NCBI GenBank assembly: GCA_007693595.1 | Contig: REDI01000080.1 | Location: forward strand, 124,001-188,000 | DNA length: 64,000 nt | Direction: 5' to 3' | Source of the DNA: Deltaproteobacteria bacterium | GTDB lineage: Bacteria > Myxococcota_A > UBA796 > GCA-2862545 | Shown here: in pieces, positions 37,323 to 46,228 of the stretch | Position numbering within the stretch: position 1 is the first letter of the stretch | Layout: each line of letters begins with the position of its first letter | The notes under the pieces: model-generated | Databases searched by the model: none | What the model saw: only the letters and a program-made list of their open reading frames with translations | Told to the model about the DNA's origin: nothing | Program-made: the position numbers and the translations under genes

Positions 37323-39520
37323 AGCAAGTCCTTCAGTCCTACCGTACCGGGGAGCTCTGGCTCGCCGACCTCTCTCCGCCGCAGCTCAAGGAGCGGGGCG
37401 CGAGGGTGCGCACCGTAGCCTCGCTCATCTCGGCAGGCACGGAGCGGTCGATGATCGCGCTCGCGCAAAAGAGCCTCATCGGCAAGGCCCGGAGCCGACC
37501 TGATCTGGTTCGTCGGGTGATCAAGAAGATGCGTCAGGATGGGGTGCGTAAGACCGTCGAGCAGGTCCAGAGCAAGCTCAACGAGCCCGTGCCGCTCGGC
37601 TACTCCTGCGCCGGAGTGGTCGTCGACGCCCTGCAGGCTGATCACCTGCGCCCTGGCATGAGGGTGGTCTGCGCCGGGGCGGGCTACGCGAACCACAGCG
37701 AGATGAACTGGGTGCCCCGAAACCTGATCGCACCCTTGCCCGACACCGTCTCGTTCGAACATGGCGCGACGGCTACCGTCGGGGCGATCGCCCTGCAAGG
37801 GGTACGGCACGCGGCCCCGCGTCTTGGGGATCGGATCGTGGTGATCGGGCTCGGCTTGATCGGCAACCTCGCGGCCCAGCTCGCTCGAGCGAGCGGGGCG
37901 AGGGTCTTTGGGATCGACCTCGACCCGAGCAAGGTGGAGCTGGGGCGTCGGACCGGCTGTGTCGGGGGTACGTCCGAGATGGATCGTGCAGTCGAGGCGG
38001 TGATGGCGTTCACCCAGGGTCACGGCGCGGATGCTGTCATCCTCGCGGCGGGTGCCCCCGAGGACAGCCGCCCCACCCAGCTCGCGGTCGAGCTCGTTCG
38101 GCAGCGGGGAAAGGTGGTGATCCTCGGGGTCGTCGGCATGAACATCCCGCGAAACGAGGCGTACCGCAAGGAGCTCGACGTCCACGTCTCGATGTCGTAT
38201 GGGCCCGGTCGGTACGACTCTGCCTACGAGGAGCGCGGCGAAGACTACCCCTTCGCCTTTGTGCGCTACACCGAGCAGCGAAACCTCGTGGCCTACCTCG
38301 ACGCCGTCGCCGACGGCCGCCTCGTCCTCGATCCGCTCCTCACGCACCGCTTCCCCATCGACGAGGCGCTGGACGCCTACGGGTTGATCCAGTCGGGTCG
38401 CGAGCCCCATCTAGGGATCCTCCTCCGCTACGCTGCGACCGATGACCCCGAGCTCGGTGTCCCCGCTGTGCCTCGACCGGCGATGCCCGCCGCGACCCCG
38501 GCCAGGGCGCCGATCGAGGCGTTGCGGGGTCCGATCGGGATCGGGCTCCTCGGGGCGGGCAGCTATGTGCGGGGCGTGCTGCTACCCGCCTTGGCGAAGC
38601 AGGACGTCGAGCGGATCGGCGTGGTGAACCGCTCAGGGCCAAGCGCGGAGCAGTCGCGCGAGGCGGGCGGCTTTCGGTGGTCCGGCACCGAGGTAGATCG
38701 TGTGCTCTCCGATCCCTCCATCCACGCGGTCGTGATCGGCACCCCTCACCACCTGCACGCCGAGCAGGTGATCGCCTGCCTTGATGCGGGGAAGCACGTC
38801 TTCGTCGAGAAGCCGCTCTGCTTGAGCCATGTCGAGCTCCAGGCGATCGCCGCGGCGCTGGAGCGATCCGGACGCTTCCTTCAGGTAGGCACGAACCGGC
38901 GACACAGTCCCTATGCCTCGGCGCTGCGGGAGCAGTTCTCCCCCCGCGCCGACCCGCTCGTGATCTCTGTGCGGGTCAACGCGGGCCGTCTGCCCGCGGG
39001 GCACTGGCTCCGCGACCCTCAAGTCGGCGGGGGCCGCTTGCTCGGAGAGGGGGTGCACTGGGTCGATCTGTGTGCGGCGCTGGTCGGCCGTCCGGTGCGA
39101 TCGGTCGTCGCGACGCCGAGCCCGGGGGGGGCTACCTCGCTGGCGGGCGACACTTGGGCCGCACAGCTCAGCTTCGTCGATGGATCCCTCGCGACCATCA
39201 CCTACGCGGCCGACGGTCCCACAAGCCTCGAGAAAGAGCGGATCGAGGTCGTGGGTCTGGGCTGCGCGGCCGAGGTGCTCAACTGGAGCTCCGGGCGGGT
39301 CTACACGACCGCTGGCCGGCGCCCCCTCCGCGTCGGCCGAGGGCAGCTCAAGGGCACCGACGAGCAGCTCACGGCCTTCTTTCGAACCTTACGAGGTGAG
39401 CCTCCGGCGGTGGACCTCGACGAGACCCTGCATGTGCAGCACGCCACCCTCCTGTTGGTCGATACGCTCCGCGACGGCGTACCCGCGCAAGCGACCTGGC
39501 CTTACCCGGAGGCTGGATGA
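37319..39520 (+). CDS. Two-domain oxidoreductase (zinc-type dehydrogenase + Gfo/Idh/MocA)
   Basis: 733 residues. The N-terminal 370 form a medium-chain alcohol-dehydrogenase-like unit with a Rossmann loop (VVIGLGLIGNLAAQLA near 178-193). The C-terminal 330 form a Gfo/Idh/MocA unit starting IGLLGAGSYVRG near 406, with VEKPLCLS in the nucleotide/substrate cleft. This fused type is recurrent in polysaccharide loci and is thought to oxidise or epimerise sugar donors, but no reaction is settled. GTG 37319 gives the typical start MKQVLQSYRTGEL. Its TGA overlaps the next ATG. Confidence 0.87.
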   Translation: MKQVLQSYRTGELWLADLSPPQLKERGARVRTVASLISAGTERSMIALAQKSLIGKARSRPDLVRRVIKKMRQDGVRKTVEQVQSKLNEPVPLGYSCAGVVVDALQADHLRPGMRVVCAGAGYANHSEMNWVPRNLIAPLPDTVSFEHGATATVGAIALQGVRHAAPRLGDRIVVIGLGLIGNLAAQLARASGARVFGIDLDPSKVELGRRTGCVGGTSEMDRAVEAVMAFTQGHGADAVILAAGAPEDSRPTQLAVELVRQRGKVVILGVVGMNIPRNEAYRKELDVHVSMSYGPGRYDSAYEERGEDYPFAFVRYTEQRNLVAYLDAVADGRLVLDPLLTHRFPIDEALDAYGLIQSGREPHLGILLRYAATDDPELGVPAVPRPAMPAATPARAPIEALRGPIGIGLLGAGSYVRGVLLPALAKQDVERIGVVNRSGPSAEQSREAGGFRWSGTEVDRVLSDPSIHAVVIGTPHHLHAEQVIACLDAGKHVFVEKPLCLSHVELQAIAAALERSGRFLQVGTNRRHSPYASALREQFSPRADPLVISVRVNAGRLPAGHWLRDPQVGGGRLLGEGVHWVDLCAALVGRPVRSVVATPSPGGATSLAGDTWAAQLSFVDGSLATITYAADGPTSLEKERIEVVGLGCAAEVLNWSSGRVYTTAGRRPLRVGRGQLKGTDEQLTAFFRTLRGEPPAVDLDETLHVQHATLLLVDTLRDGVPAQATWPYPEAG

Positions 39521-40611
39521 GGCGGGGGCGCGTCCTGCTCCTGACGGCGCTGCCCCCTCCTGCGGGAGGGGTGGCGACCTGGGCCTCGGATCTCCTGTCG
39601 TGGGGGGGCTTCTCCGGTGTGGAGCTGCGCGCCATCCGTCGAACGGCGGGCAAGCTCGATGGATCGCGCTGGCAGAACCGTTGGCATCGGCTGCGGATCG
39701 CCTCCTCCAGCACCCTCGAGGCCTTGGGCGCGCTGCAGCGGGGTGAAGCAGACGTGCTGCACCTCTGCCAGACGGGGCGCCCCCAAGGCGTGGTTCGCGA
39801 TCTTCCCCTGCTGATCGCGGCTCATCGGGCAGGTGTCCCGGTGGTCGTGCACATCCACGGGTCCGCGACCCGCCTCGCCCCGTGGGTCCTTCGGTCTCCC
39901 GTGCGTCGCCTGCTCCGCGCCGTCAGGGCGTGGATCGTCCTGGATCAGTCCTCTCAAGAGCACCTTGAGCGCTTGGGTCTCGGCCCGGTGGTGCGGATCC
40001 CCAACGCTGTCCCTGCTGTGGGCTTGCCTCGTGCGCTGCCCACGGAGGGGAAGCGGCTGCGGGTCGTCTACGTCGGCTGGATGAAGCCCGCGAAGGGGGT
40101 GCTCGACTTGCTCTGCGCCTGTCGGGATCTACCCGAGGTCGAGCTGACCATGATGGGTCGATATGTGTCCGAGGAGGGGGTGGTCTGCGAGCCGCAGGTC
40201 ACGGCACTTGCGGCATCGGCCGAGCTGCGCGGGCGGGTCCACCTACGGGGGGAGGTCTCGCGGGAGCAGGTGCACCAAGAGCTGGCCCGAGCGCAGGTCT
40301 TCGCGCTTCCGTCGTATTCCGAGGGGCTGCCCATGGCGCTGCTCGAGGCGATGATGGCCGGGCTGCCAGCGATCGTGACGCGGGTGGGAGGCATGCCCGA
40401 GGCGGTGATCGAGGGCCGCACGGGGCGGGTGATCGATCCCGGCGACGTGGCCGCCCTGCGTGAGGCGCTGGCGAGCTACGCGCGCGAGCCCGACCTCGCA
40501 GCGGCGCACGGGCGGGCGGCGCGCGAGCTGGCGGTGGCTCGCTATGGGCAGCAGGCGATCTACGCGCGGCTCGAGGCCCTGTGGTCTGAGCTGATCGAGG
40601 CGGCCCCATGA
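39517..40611 (+). CDS. Glycosyltransferase family 4
   Basis: 364 residues, GT-B fold. The Gly-rich N-terminal donor-side start (ALPPPAGGVATWA) and the C-terminal EX7E motif (EGLPMALLE) with the following GLPAIVTRVGGMPE loop are typical of GT4 retaining enzymes. It probably adds one sugar of the repeat unit on the cytoplasmic face. Coupled on both sides by 4-base overlaps. Donor and acceptor are unknown. Confidence 0.88.
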   Translation: MRRGRVLLLTALPPPAGGVATWASDLLSWGGFSGVELRAIRRTAGKLDGSRWQNRWHRLRIASSSTLEALGALQRGEADVLHLCQTGRPQGVVRDLPLLIAAHRAGVPVVVHIHGSATRLAPWVLRSPVRRLLRAVRAWIVLDQSSQEHLERLGLGPVVRIPNAVPAVGLPRALPTEGKRLRVVYVGWMKPAKGVLDLLCACRDLPEVELTMMGRYVSEEGVVCEPQVTALAASAELRGRVHLRGEVSREQVHQELARAQVFALPSYSEGLPMALLEAMMAGLPAIVTRVGGMPEAVIEGRTGRVIDPGDVAALREALASYAREPDLAAAHGRAARELAVARYGQQAIYARLEALWSELIEAAP

Positions 40612-41573
40612 AGCCGGTCTTGGTCACCGGAGTGGCGGGCTTCATCGGATCGCAGACGGCCCACGCCTTGCTCGACGCGGGACGAGAGGTGGTGGGGGTC
40701 GATCATCTCGGGGGGGCCCTGGCGGCGGAGCGCCTCTCCACCCTGAGCCCACGTAGAGGCTTTACCTTCTACCGTCACGATCTGACCGAGATGTCGGCCA
40801 CCCGCTCGCTCTTTGGCACGGTCGCTCCGAGTCGGGTCGTGCACCTCGCCGCCTCGGCAGGGGTGCGAAGGGCGGTGGAGCACCCTAGGGAATACGCCGA
40901 CAACAACCTCGTGGCTTTCGTCTCGGTCTGTGAGGCTGCCCGGCACGCCCGCATCGACCACCTGATCTTCGCCTCGTCGAGCTCGGTCTACGGGGCGAAC
41001 CCGCATCGACCCTCCTCGGTGCATGAGTGCGCGGCGCGCCCGCTCAGCCTGTACGCGGCCACCAAGATCGCCAACGAGGCGATCGCCTACAGCTACGCGC
41101 ACCAGCACGGGCTGGCTTGCACCGGGCTGCGCTTCTTTACGGTGTATGGTCCCTGGGGTCGGCCGGACATGGCGGTCTTTGCCTTTACGCGCAAGATCCT
41201 CGCGGGGGAGCCCCTGAGGCTCTTCAACGGCGGCGACATGCGCCGTGACTTCACCTACATTGACGATGTCACACGGATTATCATGCATCTCATCGAACGG
41301 TGTCCCGAGCCTCCACCGACCGGGCCGCCTTCTCGCGTGCTCAATGTGGGAGCGGGCCGTCCGGTCTCGGTGCGGGAGCTGGTCGAGGTGCTCGAGCAGG
41401 CGCTTGGGGTCCAGGCCGTCTGCCACCACGCGCCCATGTCTTCGGCCGAGGTGCAGGTCACCCACGCGCAGCTCGACGCGCCATGGCTCGAACCCACCCT
41501 CCGACCTGCCACCACCCTGCGGGAAGGCGTGGGCTCCTTTGTCGAGTGGTATAGGAGCTTCCATGAAGTCTGA
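40608..41573 (+). CDS. NAD-dependent sugar-nucleotide epimerase/dehydratase
   Basis: 321 residues of the extended short-chain dehydrogenase family. GVAGFIGS at 8-15 binds NAD, SSSSVYG supplies the catalytic Ser, and SLYAATKIANE carries the Tyr-x3-Lys pair. GLRFFTVYGPWGRPDMA is typical of UDP-glucuronate 4-epimerase-like enzymes, so UDP-galacturonate production is a fair guess. Coupled to the GT4 gene by ATGA and overlapping the next gene by 11 bases. Confidence 0.88.
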   Translation: MKPVLVTGVAGFIGSQTAHALLDAGREVVGVDHLGGALAAERLSTLSPRRGFTFYRHDLTEMSATRSLFGTVAPSRVVHLAASAGVRRAVEHPREYADNNLVAFVSVCEAARHARIDHLIFASSSSVYGANPHRPSSVHECAARPLSLYAATKIANEAIAYSYAHQHGLACTGLRFFTVYGPWGRPDMAVFAFTRKILAGEPLRLFNGGDMRRDFTYIDDVTRIIMHLIERCPEPPPTGPPSRVLNVGAGRPVSVRELVEVLEQALGVQAVCHHAPMSSAEVQVTHAQLDAPWLEPTLRPATTLREGVGSFVEWYRSFHEV

Positions 41574-42813
41574 CCTCATCGTTCTCCTCGTCGGGGTGTT
41601 GGGGGCGCCATCCCCCGCCCTCGCCGAGCAGACCGAGACATCGGTCGAGGTGGTGGTCCAGCCGGACCCTCCCCGGATCCCAGGAAAGCCCCTCGGTTCC
41701 CCCAAGCCCAAGATCCCCCTCGGGATCTCGGACCAGCCCCCGACCCTCGATGGTCGCCTCGACGAGCCGCTCTGGCTCGACGCGGAGCCGGGGCCCCCGC
41801 CAGAGTCTCTGGTCAACCTGCCTCCGCCCGATCCACGGTGGGGGCTCACCGCTGTCGCGACGCCAGGGGGGCTGGCCATCGCGTTGCGGGGCGTGCCGCT
41901 GCGGTCCGAGACCCGGGTGAGCGTCGATCCCAACGCGAGCCGGATCGGGTGGGCCGAGCTCGACCTCTCGGCCGATCCTCCAACGATCCGGCGCTGTCGT
42001 GCGCGCGATCTCGACGCCGTGCCTCCCTTTGCCGCGCCCGCTCGGGTCTACGTGCGGCCCTGTGGCGCGGCGGTGCCAGCTCAGGCCAGCCACGGGCCAG
42101 ACGGCTGGGAGCTGCTCGTGCCTTGGAGCGCGCTCGACCCTTCCACCGACGATCTGCAGATCCAGTGGTACACCAAGACCCCCGAGGCGAGCGCGACCTA
42201 CGACGTCGGCCGAGCCGCACGGACCTTCGCGGGGGCGGGGCGCTCGGTCCAGATCGAGGGCCAGCGAGGCCGATCCGAGAGCGTGGGCGTGAGCTGGGAT
42301 CGCGCCCGGGGGGTGGCGACCTGGACCGTGCGGGCCGCGGGGCTGAAGGGGCCCGAGGACTGGGACTGGCAGGTGCACTACAACGGCCAGTGGATCCATG
42401 CGGGGCGGCTGACCCTCGAGCCCAACCCGAGCGGCGCCGCCCTCGCGACCCTCGAGACCCCGAACCAGCCGCACACGGGCACCGGCATCTTGGTCGCGCA
42501 GAGCGGGGGCGCTCCCTTGGTGCGGGGGGCGTGGCATCTGCCCTGGGGCTTGACGGAGCGCGCTACGGTGGCGACCCCGGTTCATGCGGGGCGGGTCGAG
42601 CTTCGGTATACCCAGCAAGGCGTGCGAGAGCGGACCCTCAGGTTCCGCGGCCCGGACGGCGCTCTGCTGCTGGAGCGCGCGGTCGAGCTCAGCTCGGGCA
42701 AGGGGTCCGTGCTGGTGGCGATCCCCGAGTCCTGGCCCGACCACCTTGAGGTCGAGCTCGAAGGGCTCTTCCCGGAAGGGTCGGTCCCCGTCAAGCGTCA
42801 GGAGGCCCCATGA
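41563..42813 (+). CDS. Secreted CBM9-like carbohydrate-binding protein
   Basis: 416 residues. Signal peptide (LIVLLVGVLGAPSPALA) then a Pro-rich spacer. A domain beginning PTLDGRLDEPLW (about 60) has the DGxLDExxW opening of CBM9-like carbohydrate-binding modules, which here runs to about 210. The remaining 200 residues are further beta-sandwich. No catalytic motif is seen. ATG 41563 overlaps the epimerase end by 11 bases and gives a good signal peptide; its TGA overlaps the next ATG. It likely binds the polymer outside the cytoplasm. Confidence 0.72.
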   Translation: MKSDLIVLLVGVLGAPSPALAEQTETSVEVVVQPDPPRIPGKPLGSPKPKIPLGISDQPPTLDGRLDEPLWLDAEPGPPPESLVNLPPPDPRWGLTAVATPGGLAIALRGVPLRSETRVSVDPNASRIGWAELDLSADPPTIRRCRARDLDAVPPFAAPARVYVRPCGAAVPAQASHGPDGWELLVPWSALDPSTDDLQIQWYTKTPEASATYDVGRAARTFAGAGRSVQIEGQRGRSESVGVSWDRARGVATWTVRAAGLKGPEDWDWQVHYNGQWIHAGRLTLEPNPSGAALATLETPNQPHTGTGILVAQSGGAPLVRGAWHLPWGLTERATVATPVHAGRVELRYTQQGVRERTLRFRGPDGALLLERAVELSSGKGSVLVAIPESWPDHLEVELEGLFPEGSVPVKRQEAP

Positions 42814-45113
42814 TCCTGCTCCTCTCGAGCCTCGCCGCCCTGGCGGCGCCGGTCCAGCTCGACTTTGGGGGGGAGGGCTCGCCGGTTCTGCCCGGCTTTG
42901 CCAAAGTGACCCCTTGGAGCAGCGAGGACGGTCGGGCGGGTTGGGTCGGAGACCCGCCGCGGGCGCGGGAGGGGACGTGGCCCGACGCGCTGCTGGCGGA
43001 TCACGTCACGGGGGGCACGCTGCACCTCGACGTACCCGAGGGCGACTACACCCTCGCGGTGCTCTTCTCGGAGGAGCTGGGGCGCTCTCCCAAGCCTGCT
43101 TGGAAGAGCGGCGTCCGGATCGAAGGTCTGGGCGAGCGCCTCGTCGATGGCTATACGATCGAGACCTTCTTCGGCTCTCGCTTCTTCGCTCGGAACCCCC
43201 GCCCGGACTTCCGGGCCGAGCCCACGGTCTGGGATCGGCAGATCGGCCCGGCGACGCCGTGGCGGGTCGAGGCGGTTCGAGCGCAGGAGGGGGGCTTGCA
43301 GCTCACGGCCTTCGGGGCCCCGATGGCTGCGCTGGTCTTGACCCCCGCCGATCGCGCGACCACCGAGGTCGAGCTCTTCCTGATCGACGATGCGCGCAAG
43401 CGCTGGTACCTCGACCATCACCCCGAGCAGCGGCCCGACAAGCCCATGGCGGGCGAGGGGCTCGCAGGGCTGGAGCTCCTCCCCTGGTCGGGCCTACCGA
43501 GCGAGCCTCGCCCGGCGAAGGTCGAGGCGGCCCTGAGCCCCGGAGAGAGTCATAGCTGGCTCTTCGCGGTGCACGGATCGGATGAGCCAGCTCAGGTGGA
43601 GCTCCACGGTCTTGAAGGCCTCCATCCCGAGCTCCACGAAGTGGACTGGCTCGACGTACAAGACAAGCGACTGCTCGCGCCGCGGCCCCACGTCGTGCGA
43701 CCGCTCGACGGGGAGCTGAAGGCCTCGCAGGGGCTCGTCCCCCTCCTCGCGCTCTCGGTGCGGGTGCCGGCGGAGGCGCGACCCGGTTCGGTGCGGGGGC
43801 AGGTTCGGATCCGCCGTGGCGAAGACGTGCTGGTGCTGCCGGTCTCGCTCCGCGTTCGCGCGCTGCAGCTCGAGGCGCCTCGGGCCCCGCTCGGGGTGTG
43901 GGTCGATCTGCGATCGCACCAGGCGAGCCTCTACGGTCCGGACTCCGACGAGGCCAAGGCGAGCTGGGATCGGGATGTTGCGCTCCTCCGCCGCTACGAG
44001 TTCACCTCGATCAACCTCCGCGGCCTGTACTTTCCAGGGCCTTGGCCCCGCCCCGGCGCGTTGCCTCCCCCCGAGCGTCTCCGCTGGGCGGCCCAGGCGT
44101 GGAAGCGCGCGGGCGGCGAGGAGCTCATGTGGGTCGATCCCATGTTCCTTCTCCAGCCCGCCCTTCGCGAAGACCACTACCTGCCGGTCCTCGACCCTCC
44201 TGCGCGCGAGGCGGTCATGGAGATGATGCGGTCCGCCGCCGAGGTCGGGGCGGGGATCTACCTCTTTGATGAGTTCGGTGCGCAGAAGGGGTTGGAGCTC
44301 TCGGAGCGCTACCGGCGCATGTTCGAGCTCGCAGACACCCTGCGCGACGAGGGCGAGCCCCCTCTCGGAGTGGCTGAGCCCGTCCCGGCCTTCTGGGATC
44401 TGCTGGCAGATCACGCCGACCAGGTCTACCTGCACTACCCCCTCGATCCGGTGCATGTCGACTTCTTCGCTGGGCGGCGGGCCGAGCCCCGCAGCTATGG
44501 CTGGCACTACGCCCGCGAGACCAGCGGCCGACTCTCATGGCTTCAGGGGGTCCGCATGGTCTCGTTCTGGCACATGGGGGACTTCGAGGCCGATCCGTAC
44601 GCCGATGTTCGTCCCAGGGTCCACTTCCACCTCGCCATGCCCACCCCCGATGGCCATGCGATGTACCCGACCCGTCGCCTGCAGATGGCCCACCGGGGCC
44701 TGCAGGATCAGCGGGTGCTCCTCACCCTCTCGGCCTTGCTCCACGAGGTGCGTGCGGCGCGGGGGCGTCGGATCACCGCCCTCCGCGAGCGAGGCTGCGC
44801 CCTGCTTCAGGTCGCGGGTCGGGGCCTGGTCGGCAGGGATCCAAGGTCTGATGCCCTCGAGGGCCTGAGCCAGGAGCGATCCCTCGATCGGATGATCCAC
44901 GAGGTCGGCGAGGTCGCCGAGGCCCTCGCGAGGTCGTCGAGACGTCAGCGCCTCCTGCGCCGAGGTCGTGTCGACACGCTCTCCGAGGCGCCGGCCTGGC
45001 CCGATCAGGCCTGCGGACCCCGTCCAGACCAAGACGACGCCTGGCGCTATGGCCCTGGGTCGGCCCCCCGCGGGCAGGATCCGTCCGACCACGGAGGAGG
45101 GTTCGCCCGGTAG
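42810..45113 (+). CDS. Secreted putative glycoside hydrolase (DUF4091-like)
   Basis: 767 residues. A short signal (MILLLSSLAALAA), an N-terminal malectin-like beta-sandwich (about 15-180), a linker sandwich (about 230-345) and a TIM-barrel-like part (about 350-640). The barrel has YLFDEFGAQKG, with an Asp-Glu pair suited to catalysis, and later SFWHMGDFEADPY. The end TRRLQMAHRGLQDQRVLLTL resembles the DUF4091 C-terminus. A role in trimming or degrading the locus's own polymer is inferred. Coupled to the CBM9-like gene. The last 67 bases overlap the facing glycosyltransferase gene, so its C-terminal tail may be dispensable. Confidence 0.68.
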   Translation: MILLLSSLAALAAPVQLDFGGEGSPVLPGFAKVTPWSSEDGRAGWVGDPPRAREGTWPDALLADHVTGGTLHLDVPEGDYTLAVLFSEELGRSPKPAWKSGVRIEGLGERLVDGYTIETFFGSRFFARNPRPDFRAEPTVWDRQIGPATPWRVEAVRAQEGGLQLTAFGAPMAALVLTPADRATTEVELFLIDDARKRWYLDHHPEQRPDKPMAGEGLAGLELLPWSGLPSEPRPAKVEAALSPGESHSWLFAVHGSDEPAQVELHGLEGLHPELHEVDWLDVQDKRLLAPRPHVVRPLDGELKASQGLVPLLALSVRVPAEARPGSVRGQVRIRRGEDVLVLPVSLRVRALQLEAPRAPLGVWVDLRSHQASLYGPDSDEAKASWDRDVALLRRYEFTSINLRGLYFPGPWPRPGALPPPERLRWAAQAWKRAGGEELMWVDPMFLLQPALREDHYLPVLDPPAREAVMEMMRSAAEVGAGIYLFDEFGAQKGLELSERYRRMFELADTLRDEGEPPLGVAEPVPAFWDLLADHADQVYLHYPLDPVHVDFFAGRRAEPRSYGWHYARETSGRLSWLQGVRMVSFWHMGDFEADPYADVRPRVHFHLAMPTPDGHAMYPTRRLQMAHRGLQDQRVLLTLSALLHEVRAARGRRITALRERGCALLQVAGRGLVGRDPRSDALEGLSQERSLDRMIHEVGEVAEALARSSRRQRLLRRGRVDTLSEAPAWPDQACGPRPDQDDAWRYGPGSAPRGQDPSDHGGGFAR

Positions 45114-46210
45114 AGCGCATCGTAGGCCGACACCATGGCCGTGGTACCGTAGGATTTTCTCGCCTTTTCCTGGGCCCTACGAGCCTGAGTCGCCATCGCG
45201 GCCGGCGCCCTCAGGGCCGTCTGGAGCGCTTCGGCGAGGATCCGGGGATCGCCGGGCTCGACGAGCACCCCCGTCTGCCCGTGCTCGATCAGCTCGACGA
45301 TCCCGCCGGTCCTCGAGGCGATGATCGGTACCCCGACGGCCTGAGCCTCCATGATCGCCAGCCCGAGCCCTTCGTGCAGGGAGGGGTGGACCAAGAGATC
45401 GGCGGCGTGCAGAGCCTGTGGGATGTCGGTGCGCGCCCCCAGTAGACGCACCCGATCGCTCAGTCCGTAGCGATGGATCAGGTCGGTCAGGCCCCGATGC
45501 TCGGGGCCATCCCCGATGAGGAAGGCCTGGACGGGGCGCAGGTCCGTGTCGAGCTGTCGCAGCGCTTCGATCAGGACCCTGTGCCCCTTCTCGCGACGTA
45601 GCCGACCGACGCTGAGGATCAGCGAGGCGTTGGAGGGAACGCCCTGGGCCTCGCGCCACGCGGCCGCAGGACCCGCCGAGGGCGCCAGGGCGTGGAGATC
45701 GATCCCGTTGCGCACGATCGCGGGGCTCGCTACGCCGTAGACGTTCGCGATGGAGGTGGCGACCGCCTCCGAGATGGCGACGGGGAGGACGTGCCCGGTC
45801 CGCATGAGGCCACCGATGACGCCTTGCATGCTCGACGGCAGCTCGTGCTGAGCGAGACAGTGGACGGTGTGGACGCGCCGAGGCCGGCGCCGGGAGGCGA
45901 AGGTGCCGGGCAGGGCGTAGGGGAGCCCCATCCCGTGCGTGTGCACGAGGTGGGGTCGGAAGGTTCGCACGAGCCGGGCGAGACGGACCACGGCCGTCGG
46001 ATCGGCGCCGGCGCGCTTGCGGAGCTCATGGGTCTGCAGCCCGCAGCGCTCGACCCGCTCCCGCAGGGTGGCCGCCGTAGCGATCGGGCGCTCGAGCAGG
46101 ACGAGCTGGACCTGATGCCCGCGGTCCTTGAGGCCGGCAGCGAGCTCGACGGCCATCGTCTCGGCGCCGGCACGGGTCAGCGAACGGGAGACTTGCAGGA
46201 TGCGCATCAT
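45047..46210 (-). CDS. Glycosyltransferase family 4
   Basis: 387 residues, GT-B fold. The start RILQVSRSLTRAGAETMAVEL is the usual acceptor-side loop. SVGRLRREKGH and EGLGLAIMEAQAVGVPIIAS (with EX7E) are GT4 hallmarks. The start is ATG 46210 or the adjacent ATG 46207, which sits better behind GAGG. Last gene of the minus-strand half of the polysaccharide locus, 19 bases after the polymerase-TPR gene. Its 3' end overlaps the facing hydrolase gene by 67 bases. Confidence 0.88.
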   Translation of the reverse strand: MMRILQVSRSLTRAGAETMAVELAAGLKDRGHQVQLVLLERPIATAATLRERVERCGLQTHELRKRAGADPTAVVRLARLVRTFRPHLVHTHGMGLPYALPGTFASRRRPRRVHTVHCLAQHELPSSMQGVIGGLMRTGHVLPVAISEAVATSIANVYGVASPAIVRNGIDLHALAPSAGPAAAWREAQGVPSNASLILSVGRLRREKGHRVLIEALRQLDTDLRPVQAFLIGDGPEHRGLTDLIHRYGLSDRVRLLGARTDIPQALHAADLLVHPSLHEGLGLAIMEAQAVGVPIIASRTGGIVELIEHGQTGVLVEPGDPRILAEALQTALRAPAAMATQARRAQEKARKSYGTTAMVSAYDALYRANPPPWSDGSCPRGADPGP

Positions 46211-46228
46211 CGACCTCGGTGGGGACGG

